A DNA stretch of 17,767 nucleotides. Source: Capsulimonas sp. Lineage in GTDB: Bacteria > Armatimonadota > Armatimonadia > Armatimonadales > Capsulimonadaceae. Shown here piece by piece: positions 6,901-13,258 of this stretch. A program made the position numbers and the translations under genes. The stretch's first letter is position 1. Each line of letters starts with the position of its first letter. The notes under the pieces were generated by a model, which did no database searches, was not told where the DNA came from, and saw nothing but the letters and a program-made list of their open reading frames with translations. The stretch spans positions 1 to 17,767 of the forward strand of contig JAOQAA010000493.1 in NCBI GenBank assembly GCA_025963815.1, in the 5' to 3' direction.

Positions 6901-7746
6901 ATGCACCACCGTCATTCCAACCTTCGCCGCTGGACCGCCTTCACCGTTTCCGCCCAGCTGATTTGTACGCTTGGGGGCGCGCACGCCTCCCCCGCCGCTC
7001 CGGCGGACGCCGGCAGTCACGAGCTAGCCCTGCGCGCAGCCACGCCGCAGAGCGTCATTGAGACGTTCCATTGGAACAAGCCGGAAAACTTGCCCGAGGG
7101 CGTCACAAGCGTCGCCGCCGCGCCGGCGGGCAAGGCGCTCGTGGTGGTGGGGACGGACACAGGGTTCCACAATGTCCAGGAGATGGTGCAGATGCTGGAC
7201 GTGCCGGAGCGATCGGTGCAAATGCGTGTGCAGTTTGTGAGCGCGAAGACCTGGGACGTCACCTCGTCCGGCGTCCCGCTCACTCTGCTCGGAAAGGCGC
7301 CGGACAAGAAGACGGCGGCGACAATCATGGCGGGGGCGGATACGCGCATTCAGCAGGCGTCCGGCGACGGGGTCGCCAAACTGCTGGCGGCGCTCACGAA
7401 GTCCGGCGGATCGCTCAGCGCCTCAACCGTGACCGCAGTCTGCAATACCGAAGTCTCGGCCAATTTGAGCGCTGCGCCAAAACTCCCCCTGTTCCTCGGA
7501 GGCTCCGTCTTCATCACCCCGCGAGTCAACGAAGATAATTCGATCACGCTTTTTCTGCGTCCGGTCGTCACCAGACGCTCGATCACCAATGCGAACAAGG
7601 AGGAAGTCGAGGAAACAAAGCTCGTCGCCAAGGTCGGCGGCGGAGAGCCGATCCTGATCGGCAACCTGGCGCGCGGCGGCGGACGGATCGCCGACCAGGA
7701 ACTGCTGGTCTTCATCACTCCGACGATCGCCAATGACAAGCCATAA
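6901..7746 (+). CDS. Short exported secretin-like protein
   Basis: 281 residues with an N-terminal signal peptide (basic MHHRHSNLRR, hydrophobic core, cleavage near GAHAS at 26-30). Residues 78-113 resemble the end of a secretin N-domain: ALVVVGTDTGFHNVQEMVQM, LDVPERSVQMRVQFVSA. Residues 200-278 resemble the C-terminal part of the secretin barrel: SVFITPRVNEDNSITLFLRP, a stretch with KVGGGEPILIGNL, then DQELLVFITPTI. Secretins form outer-membrane channels of type II secretion, type IV pili and related systems and are normally over 500 residues. This one lacks most N-domains, and the middle is replaced by an Ala/Ser-rich segment. No partner secretion genes are nearby, so it may be a degenerate secretin or a scaffold protein built on the same fold. 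Start chosen at the promoter-proximal ATG. Confidence 0.7.
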   Translation: MHHRHSNLRRWTAFTVSAQLICTLGGAHASPAAPADAGSHELALRAATPQSVIETFHWNKPENLPEGVTSVAAAPAGKALVVVGTDTGFHNVQEMVQMLDVPERSVQMRVQFVSAKTWDVTSSGVPLTLLGKAPDKKTAATIMAGADTRIQQASGDGVAKLLAALTKSGGSLSASTVTAVCNTEVSANLSAAPKLPLFLGGSVFITPRVNEDNSITLFLRPVVTRRSITNANKEEVEETKLVAKVGGGEPILIGNLARGGGRIADQELLVFITPTIANDKP

Positions 7747-7779
7747 CGCCTCTCGCTTCCTTGCTATTCTATCCAAACC

Positions 7780-7854
7780 ATGATAAAATTCGCCCAAGAC
7801 GCCGATAATGATGTTATCAAAATTGACGGCGGCGAGGGGATGACACTGAGATGA
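7780..7854 (+). CDS. Possible 24-residue ORF overlapping the next gene (ATGA)
   Basis: ATG 7780 opens a 24-codon frame (MIKFAQDADNDVIKIDGGEG, then MTLR). Its TGA at 7852-7854 overlaps the ATG of the following gene at 7851 in an ATGA junction. It begins 33 bp after the secretin-like gene. It has no clear SD. The overlap is the kind seen in translational coupling, but such a short frame could arise by chance. Confidence 0.25.
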   Translation: MIKFAQDADNDVIKIDGGEGMTLR

Positions 7855-8882
7855 CGACGAACAGATCACGATGGCGATATGCGGCGGCGCTTGGGATCGC
7901 GGCGCTTGCCTGCATGGCTTCGTCCGCCCATGCGCAGTCTCCCGCAGACCGTCACAACATCGGACGCGCCGCTCAGGCGATGGCGGATGCCGTCACGCTT
8001 GGTCAAAAGGTCGATGATCTCCGCAAAGCTCCCAGCCGAGCCGCCGTTAAAACAGGCGAAAGCGCAATGGGCGTCGTCGCGAACACGGCGGGCGGCATTG
8101 TCGGCAAAGGCATGGGCCAGCTATTCGGCAGCCGGATCGGCCGCTTCTTCGGACGCGGAACGCGCAGCGTGATTAAGACCGGCGGCAAGGTCGCCGGCGG
8201 CGCCCTTCGAGGCGCATCCAGCCTCACAGGCGATTTCTCCCGCAGGCTAACGGACGGCGGAAGCCGGGTGCTTGTGAACGGCGCAAAGAACTTCGCTCGG
8301 GACAACGAGCGCAAAATTCTCAAAGAAACCCAGGACCAATTCCTGGCGCGCACGCTCGGCGAGGCCGCCCCCATGGCGCGCCTGGCGCTGGCGCAGGCGG
8401 CTCAGGGGTCGACGCTCGACCTGAACGGCCAGAGCGGGTGGGCCGCCGTGCTCGCGACCGCCGCGCGCAGTAACCCCACTACCCTGCAAGATCTTCTCGC
8501 CCAGCAGACAAATGGCGGCGCCGGTCACACGAACATGCTCGCCTTGATCGCGAACGCCGTGCGCGGCGACGCCCGCCTCGCCAACGCCTTGATCAACCCG
8601 TCCAAAGATCCCGCCGCCGCCGCGCACACCGGCGACTTAGTGCAGGCAGCGTTCGCCGACAATCTCCCCCTCATCGAAAGCCTGCTGCTCACCGGCGGCA
8701 GCGACATCACCTCCACCCTCGCCACCCAGGCTCTGGGCGCCGTTCTCCAGCGCATGCTGCCGCCCGGCTCCGCCCAGGATCTCGCGGGTGCGGTCAGTAA
8801 TGGGACGGGTGAGACGGCTCAGGAGCTTGCTCCAGTGGTGAAAGAGGGCGTGCAGTCGCTGGCGGGACTATTGGAGCGGTAG
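7851..8882 (+). CDS. Exported Gly/Ala-rich protein of unknown function
   Basis: 343 residues. The signal peptide is clear (MTTNRSRWRYAAALGIAALA, cleavage near SSAHA-QS, residue 28-29). Residues 72-135 are basic and glycine-rich, with GxxxG-type spacing (GGIVGKGMGQLFGSRIGRFF, then KTGGKVAGGALRGA), which could pack against or insert into a membrane. The remainder (150-343) is predicted helical and Ala/Leu-rich, with repeated short helices such as LALAQAAQGS and LQDLLAQQTN. No enzyme motif was found and I do not recognise the family. A GAGGGG SD lies about 11 nt upstream of the ATG. Its position behind the secretin-like gene suggests they may be co-transcribed. It converges with the metallohydrolase gene 23 bp downstream. 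Confidence 0.7.
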   Translation: MTTNRSRWRYAAALGIAALACMASSAHAQSPADRHNIGRAAQAMADAVTLGQKVDDLRKAPSRAAVKTGESAMGVVANTAGGIVGKGMGQLFGSRIGRFFGRGTRSVIKTGGKVAGGALRGASSLTGDFSRRLTDGGSRVLVNGAKNFARDNERKILKETQDQFLARTLGEAAPMARLALAQAAQGSTLDLNGQSGWAAVLATAARSNPTTLQDLLAQQTNGGAGHTNMLALIANAVRGDARLANALINPSKDPAAAAHTGDLVQAAFADNLPLIESLLLTGGSDITSTLATQALGAVLQRMLPPGSAQDLAGAVSNGTGETAQELAPVVKEGVQSLAGLLER

Positions 8883-8905
8883 AAGCAACCATCACAGAGG
8901 CTCCA

Positions 8906-9892
8906 TCACGCCGAGTCGATCACCGACGCGAAGTACCGGATTTCCCAGTCCAGCAGACCCGGATGTTCCCAGCCGGGATACCCCTTAATGATTTGCGGCT
9001 TGTACTCCGCCAGGATTTGCTGGGTCGACTGGCCGGCTGCCCGCCGCGCCCGGACTTGATGTCCGACGTTTTCGATGTGCGACGCGAGCGCCGAGGCGAT
9101 CGGAAAGCCGCCCGGGGCTCCATGCCCCGGCACGATCACTTTCGGCTGGAGCCGGGCGAAGCCTTTCAAGATACGAACCCAGTGAGCGGCGTTTATACTC
9201 GTGTCGGCGGGTGGGAAGTAGGGAAAGATCGGGAACATCCCCTCCTCAATCAGATCCCCGGCAAACAAAACGCGCTCTTTGGGCAAAAAAACGGTCTGGT
9301 CTCCGCGCGTGTGCGCCATCCCCCATGTTTGCAGCCGAACGAGACGTCCGCCGAGGTCAATCTCGGTGAACGCGCCTTTGTAAACTTTGTGCGGCATCAC
9401 GATTTTGGCGCCGCGCAGGGCCTCCGCCGCCGCCTTGCTCTGTGTTTGGCGAAAGAGCCCCAGATACCGCTCGCCATTTTGCGCCAGCTCATCCCGCTGC
9501 GCCCAGTTGTAGATAATCGTGGCGTCGGACTGGAACGCCTGGGCGCCGTAACCATGTTCCGGGTGAAAGTGGGTCAGGGTCAGAAACAGCCGCCGGTGCG
9601 GACCAGCCAGCTTGCGGGCCATCTTTAACACGGCCTCCCCGTTCGCCGGACCGAGGCCGGTGTCAACGACCAGTGCAGCGTCACGGCCCAGAATAATGCC
9701 GATGTTTGGCACAAGCCAGACGCGGTGGTCGCCGAGGACAAAGACGCCCGGCGCGATCTCAGCGGTGTTTGACGTGTCCACTGTCGGCGGCCGCGCGTCA
9801 GCGACTTGCGCCTCCACTCGGCCCGTGTCGAAGCCCGCGAGGGCAGCCAGTGCTGTGACCACGAACGCTCGACGAGAAATCAATGCATTCAT
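8906..9892 (-). CDS. Tat-exported metallo-beta-lactamase-fold hydrolase
   Basis: 328 residues. The ATG at 9892 was chosen because AAGGAG sits 6 nt upstream; a TTG 18 bp further up is in frame but has no support. The N-terminus has a twin-arginine signal (ISRRAFVVTALAALAG, residues 5-20), so the enzyme is probably folded with its metal before export. The MBL metal site is complete in variant form: HFHPEH (108-113, Glu in place of the usual Asp), His194 in MAHTRGD, Asp213 in LFAGDLIEEG and His257 in IVPGHGAP. A preceding NIGIILGRDAALVVDTG is the typical first strand pair. The substrate is unknown; the family includes hydrolases of lactams, thioesters and lactones. It is the last gene of a three-gene operon, 36 bp after the DUF1579-like gene. 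Confidence 0.88.
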   Translation of the reverse strand: MNALISRRAFVVTALAALAGFDTGRVEAQVADARPPTVDTSNTAEIAPGVFVLGDHRVWLVPNIGIILGRDAALVVDTGLGPANGEAVLKMARKLAGPHRRLFLTLTHFHPEHGYGAQAFQSDATIIYNWAQRDELAQNGERYLGLFRQTQSKAAAEALRGAKIVMPHKVYKGAFTEIDLGGRLVRLQTWGMAHTRGDQTVFLPKERVLFAGDLIEEGMFPIFPYFPPADTSINAAHWVRILKGFARLQPKVIVPGHGAPGGFPIASALASHIENVGHQVRARRAAGQSTQQILAEYKPQIIKGYPGWEHPGLLDWEIRYFASVIDSA

Positions 9893-9928
9893 TCCGATCT
9901 CCTTGACCAAACTGCTTGGCGGCGCCAG

Positions 9929-10534
9929 TTATGAACGGCGGGTATAGGTGTACTGGTGGGCGAGCCACCGTTTGCCGGAACCGTCAGACATGATAAAATA
10001 CTGGTCTTTGCGGTCGTGGTTGGCATCCTGCCGGACGATATTTGCTTGCATCCGCAGCATTTGCCCAGACACATTCACTCCATCCCCGGCAACAGCGAAA
10101 GGGTCGTACTGAATGGCGATAAGCCCCCGCTGCTCGCGCCCATAGCTTGCTGCGGGCATCAGTCCGACAGGGACGCGCATGTCCATCGAGACGTACTTCC
10201 AGCGGCCTTCGACGCGGTCGAAGCTCAGATAATCCATCCGCAGGACCTTTCGCGGCCCGGACACGGCGAATAGGGTTTCCTGAAGGAAGGAGCCGATCAT
10301 CTTACGCTCCGCCACGGCGTGTGTAATAATCGGCGCCGCTCCCGGCGACTTCCATTGCGTTTCCGTCACGTCCCACCGGCCCACGCGCGGCGCTAGCCAG
10401 GTGTTCTCGGGACCGAGCTGGTTCAGCCGCTCGGTTGCGGAATGCGCCTGCTGGGCGTGAACAGCACTTGGGAACGCCGCAACGAGGATTGCGGCGCCAA
10501 GGACGATTTTGAGAGAAGTTATGTTTGTCTGCAT
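9929..10534 (-). CDS. Exported DUF1579-like protein
   Basis: 201 residues with a signal peptide (MQTNITSLKIVLGAAILVAA, cleavage near VHAQ, 25-28). The mature part reads like a DUF1579 beta-barrel: WLAPRVGRWDVTETQWKSPG near 46-65, AERKMIGSFLQETLF, then YLSFDRVEGRWKYVSMDMR and a C-terminal strand QYFIMSDGSGKRW. The family is found in many soil bacteria with no established biochemical function; a small-ligand-binding barrel is an inference from the predicted fold. It is the middle gene of the operon, 37 bp after the solute-binding protein gene and 36 bp before the metallohydrolase gene. Its SD is weak and A-rich (AAAGAAAG). Confidence 0.75.
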   Translation of the reverse strand: MQTNITSLKIVLGAAILVAAFPSAVHAQQAHSATERLNQLGPENTWLAPRVGRWDVTETQWKSPGAAPIITHAVAERKMIGSFLQETLFAVSGPRKVLRMDYLSFDRVEGRWKYVSMDMRVPVGLMPAASYGREQRGLIAIQYDPFAVAGDGVNVSGQMLRMQANIVRQDANHDRKDQYFIMSDGSGKRWLAHQYTYTRRS

Positions 10535-10571
10535 CTTGCTTTCTTTCTGTTTATCAATTTGACTGCCGATG

Positions 10572-11399
10572 TTAGAATCCGCTTCCCGCCTTCTCCAGGC
10601 GCGCCTCCTCGGCGGCGACTTCCGAATGGACGGCTTTTGCGACTGCCCGCAGCCATTTCAGAAACGCCGGCTGCCCCTTGCTGATTGCCATACCGATGGG
10701 GATTGGCAGCTCCCGGCTGGCCATATAATCCTTGGGCAAAGCGATCAGCCCCGGCGTCTTTTGAGCCAATCCGGTGAAGAAAAACTTATCGATTGTCGTA
10801 ACATCGGCCCGCCGCGAAACGATCTCGTCGACCGGAACATCGGCCAGCGTGCCGGGGATTGGGCGGCGAACGGCGCGCGGAAGCCGCTTCTGCAGCCACG
10901 TTCCCTGCGGCGAGCCGGCGATATAGGCAATCGTAATCTCAGGCCGGTTCAGGTCGTCAACGCCAGCGGCCCGCGCTACTTTTGGATTGTCCGCCCGTCC
11001 GAAAAGACACTGCGCGGAAACCGAGTAAAGAATGAGGTCCACCGATTTTGCGCGTTCCGGCGTCGCCAACAGCGGGGCAATGGTGATGTCAGCCTGTCCG
11101 CTGGCGAGAACGGAGATTTTCGTGTCAAAATCAACCGGGACCGTTTCCAGCGTCACCCCCAGCTGCCGGGCGTATTCCTCCGCGAGCCGCCATGCGGGTC
11201 CTTCAAACGGGCGTCCCTTACGGGTAGTCTCCTTGAGCCATGGGTACTCGTTCAAGACCGCGACTCGCAGCTTTCCGCGCCGCCGGATCGCATCCACCCG
11301 GGCGCTTGCGCCGGGCGGCGGCGCCTGTTGGGCGGCGGCAGCGACGCCAAGAGTCGTGAAAACTCCTACCCCGACGAGGAACATCATCCATCGGTTCAT
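10572..11399 (-). CDS. Periplasmic solute-binding protein, family 3 type (orphan)
   Basis: 275 residues with a signal peptide (MNRWMMFLVGVGVFTTLGVA, cleavage near AAAAQ). The mature part follows the family 3 (amino-acid-type) binding-protein plan: RRRGKLRVAVLNEYPWLKET at the first strand, EGPAWRLAEEYARQLGVTLE, VPVDFDTKISVLASGQADIT near 107, and the second-lobe segment TIAYIAGSPQGTWLQKRLPR. The ATG at 11399 is preceded by AAAAGGAAAACAC, a good SD with 6-7 nt spacing. In an ABC importer it would deliver a polar ligand to a permease, but no permease or ATPase is present here. It may work with distant transport genes or act as a ligand sensor or enzyme. First gene of the operon divergent from the HxlR regulator. 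Confidence 0.85.
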   Translation of the reverse strand: MNRWMMFLVGVGVFTTLGVAAAAQQAPPPGASARVDAIRRRGKLRVAVLNEYPWLKETTRKGRPFEGPAWRLAEEYARQLGVTLETVPVDFDTKISVLASGQADITIAPLLATPERAKSVDLILYSVSAQCLFGRADNPKVARAAGVDDLNRPEITIAYIAGSPQGTWLQKRLPRAVRRPIPGTLADVPVDEIVSRRADVTTIDKFFFTGLAQKTPGLIALPKDYMASRELPIPIGMAISKGQPAFLKWLRAVAKAVHSEVAAEEARLEKAGSGF

Positions 11400-11432
11400 G
11401 TGTTTTCCTTTTAGGATTATCAGCTAGCGCTT

Positions 11433-11461
11433 AGTATGCCAGGATTGTGAATAATATACAA
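11433..11461 (-). promoter_or_regulatory. Candidate promoter of the solute-binding protein operon
   Basis: Minus-strand TTGTAT (11461 to 11456), a 17-bp spacer and CATACT (11438 to 11433, 4/6). It would give a leader of about 27 nt ending at the SD AAAGGA. The -35 ends next to the first ACAT-N2-ATGT element. Confidence 0.35.
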
Positions 11462-11467
11462 TTAGGC

Positions 11468-11496
11468 ACATTAATGTTCTGTAGTAACATAAATGT
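11468..11496. promoter_or_regulatory. Twin ACAT-N2-ATGT elements, candidate HxlR operator
   Basis: Two inverted repeats of the same form lie in the divergent intergenic region: ACATTAATGT (11468-11477, fully palindromic) and ACATAAATGT (11487-11496). Their starts are 19 bp apart, about two helical turns, so two dimers could bind the same DNA face. HxlR-type regulators commonly bind such sites between themselves and a divergent target. Confidence 0.45.
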
Positions 11497-11526
11497 AACC
11501 AATCGAAGTGTAATAATGGAGGAGAA

Positions 11527-11904
11527 ATGATCGAAGAAAAGCCGCTAGAGAGCAGCAAGACATGGCAAGTGCGCTGCCCAATGGGGGCGACACTTGATGT
11601 GATCGGGGGGCGATGGAAGGGATTAATTCTCTACAATTTGCTGGAGGATAAAAAGCGGTTTGGCGAACTGCGCCGCCTAGTGCCTGAAGCCAGTCAGCGA
11701 ATATTGACTTTGCAGCTCCGGGAACTCGAACACGACGGCGTCATCCACCGCGAAGTGTTCAAGCAAGTCCCATCAAAGGTCGAATATTCACTCACTGAAT
11801 TCGGCAAAACCCTGGAGCCGCTTTTGCTGATGATGTGCCATTGGGGAGGGCAGTACCTCAGCGCACAGCGCTCGCCCCCTTTTGAGGTCAATCTGGGAGA
11901 GTAA
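11527..11904 (+). CDS. HxlR-family winged-helix transcriptional regulator
   Basis: 125 residues, the usual size for this family. The domain fills the protein: CPMGATLDVIGGRWKGLILY (residues 19-38, with the cysteine often found here), RFGELRRLVPEASQRILTLQ (recognition-helix region), LRELEHDGVIHREVFKQVPS and KVEYSLTEFGKTLEPLLLMM. HxlR proteins are dimeric repressors or activators that sense electrophiles, redox state or small molecules; the cysteine would be the candidate sensor, but no second cysteine stands near it. GGAGGAG ends 2 nt before the ATG, a tight but workable SD. It is divergent from the solute-binding/DUF1579/MBL operon, its likely target, and converges with pncB 34 bp downstream. 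Confidence 0.92.
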   Translation: MIEEKPLESSKTWQVRCPMGATLDVIGGRWKGLILYNLLEDKKRFGELRRLVPEASQRILTLQLRELEHDGVIHREVFKQVPSKVEYSLTEFGKTLEPLLLMMCHWGGQYLSAQRSPPFEVNLGE

Positions 11905-11938
11905 GGTCAGAAGTCGAAGCCGAGGGATTGGCGAAGGG

Positions 11939-13105
11939 CTACGCACCCTTCCCCGCAAACACCCCGCGCAGATAATCCAAATACACCTGATCCTTGCAGA
12001 TCGTCTTGCCCGGACTGTCGCTCAGCTTCGCCACCGGCTGACCATTGCACTGGGTCATCTTGATCACGATCTGCAAAGGCTCAACGCCTAAGTCGTTCGT
12101 GAGGTTCGTTCCAACGCCGAATGAGGTGAGAATACGTCCCTGGAAGTGGCGCGCGAGGTCGATCGCCTTGGGGATCGTCAGACCGTCGCTGAAAACGGCG
12201 GCTTTGGTGCGTGGGTCAATGCCGTATTTTGTGTAGTGACGAATGAGCTTTTCGCCCCATTCATACGGATCACCCGAATCGTGACGCGCGCCATCGTAGG
12301 CTTTGCTGAACAGGCGGTCGAAGTCGTTCAAGAAGGCGTCCATGCCGACGACGTCGGAGAGCGCAATCCCTAAGTCGCCACGATACTCCTGCATCCAGGT
12401 CTCAAAGGCGAATTTCTGGAACTCGGGCAGCGGGGCGAACGCCTGGCAGGCCTGCAAAATCTCGTGGGCCATGGTGCCGAAGGGACGCAGGCCGTTTGTC
12501 CGCGCGAAGTGGACATTGCTCGTTCCCATCAGCGCATCGGGCAGGCGCGCCTTCAGCTCCTGAACCACTTCTCCCTGCCAATCACGACTGTAGCGGCGGC
12601 GTGTACCGAACTCAATCAGATTGAAACGCGTCAATTCCGAATCCTGAATCCATCCGATTTTTTCCTCCAGGCGCCGCCGTCCTTCCGCTTGAAGCTCCTC
12701 CGTCATCGACTGCGTGTTTCGGAAGTAAACCTCGTTGACGATGGACAGCAGCGGCACTTCGAACAAGATCGTCTGAAACCAATTGCCCTTAACTGTAATC
12801 TCAAACTCGCCATCCGTGGTAATTTGGACCGCCTGCGGATCGAGCTCGAACCGCTCCAGCGCCTCGACATAGCTGGGGTGCAAATAGCGGACTGTGCGCA
12901 GGTATTCAATCTCTTCATCGTTCAGGCGCAGATCACAGAGATGAGCGACTTCCGCCCGGATCTCCTCGGCGTATGGCCGCAGATCGATCCCCTGGCTTCG
13001 CAGTCGAAACTCATACTCCGCCGTCGCCTGCGGGAACCGATGGAACACCACCTGCTGCATCGTAAACTTATAAAGGTCCGTATCCAAAAGCGATTCGATG
13101 ATCAT
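11939..13105 (-). CDS. pncB: Nicotinate phosphoribosyltransferase
   Basis: 388 residues, close to E. coli PncB (400). It joins nicotinate and PRPP to give nicotinate mononucleotide, with ATP hydrolysis, in Preiss-Handler NAD salvage. Landmarks include SLLDTDLYKFTMQQVVFH at the N-terminus, FEVPLLSIVNEVYFR, IEFGTRRRYSRD (residues 164-175), GTSNV and the phosphorylated-histidine region FGTMAHEI (His214). Further on are RHDSGDPYEWGEKLI, VFSDGLTIPKAI, SFGVGTNLTND and KLSDSPGKTICKD. The ATG at 13105 is chosen for the SD GGAAAG 7-8 nt upstream and for the family N-terminus; the frame extends to an ATG at 13192 without SD or similarity. It is the last gene of the nicotinamidase/VWA/ADP-ribosylglycohydrolase/kinase operon, with no promoter of its own that I can defend. 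Confidence 0.95.
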   Translation of the reverse strand: MIIESLLDTDLYKFTMQQVVFHRFPQATAEYEFRLRSQGIDLRPYAEEIRAEVAHLCDLRLNDEEIEYLRTVRYLHPSYVEALERFELDPQAVQITTDGEFEITVKGNWFQTILFEVPLLSIVNEVYFRNTQSMTEELQAEGRRRLEEKIGWIQDSELTRFNLIEFGTRRRYSRDWQGEVVQELKARLPDALMGTSNVHFARTNGLRPFGTMAHEILQACQAFAPLPEFQKFAFETWMQEYRGDLGIALSDVVGMDAFLNDFDRLFSKAYDGARHDSGDPYEWGEKLIRHYTKYGIDPRTKAAVFSDGLTIPKAIDLARHFQGRILTSFGVGTNLTNDLGVEPLQIVIKMTQCNGQPVAKLSDSPGKTICKDQVYLDYLRGVFAGKGA

Positions 13106-13155
13106 AAATTCTCTTTCCAAATATGCCGAAGCCTGCGCCGCCAGGTCAGTCAAAT

Positions 13156-13257
13156 TCAGGACGACACAAAGCTCTGGGCGCAGCAGCCGCATCTGTAGCT
13201 CAATATCGTTCTGGCGAGGCTTTCCAACCGATCTGGCGTCATAATCAGCCGCGCCAT
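13156..13257 (-). CDS. Candidate 33-residue ORF between the kinase gene and pncB
   Basis: Starting 1 nt after the kinase stop (TGAGATG), ATG 13257 is preceded by GGGAGGAG, formed by the last codons of the kinase gene. This is one of the best SD sites in the operon. The frame encodes 33 residues (MARLIMTPDRLESLARTILS, then a cysteine-containing tail with CGCC). The beginning resembles the N-terminus of small helical proteins of the WXG100 type, and the frame then ends early, so it may be a short protein, a broken remnant, or chance. It would be translationally coupled to the kinase gene. Confidence 0.35.
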   Translation of the reverse strand: MARLIMTPDRLESLARTILSYRCGCCAQSFVSS

Positions 13258-13258
13258 C

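Noticed and set aside
6799..7020. N-terminal extension of the aldo/keto reductase frame
   Set aside because: It overlaps the divergent secretin-like gene and both promoters, and the residues do not match the family.
11933..11951. GAAGGG/CCCTTC hairpin at the end of pncB as a terminator
   Set aside because: The stem is only 6 bp with a 7-nt loop and no T-tract on either strand.
13106..13192. Longer pncB start at the ATG at 13192
   Set aside because: No SD, and the 29 extra residues do not resemble PncB N-termini, whereas ATG 13105 has both.
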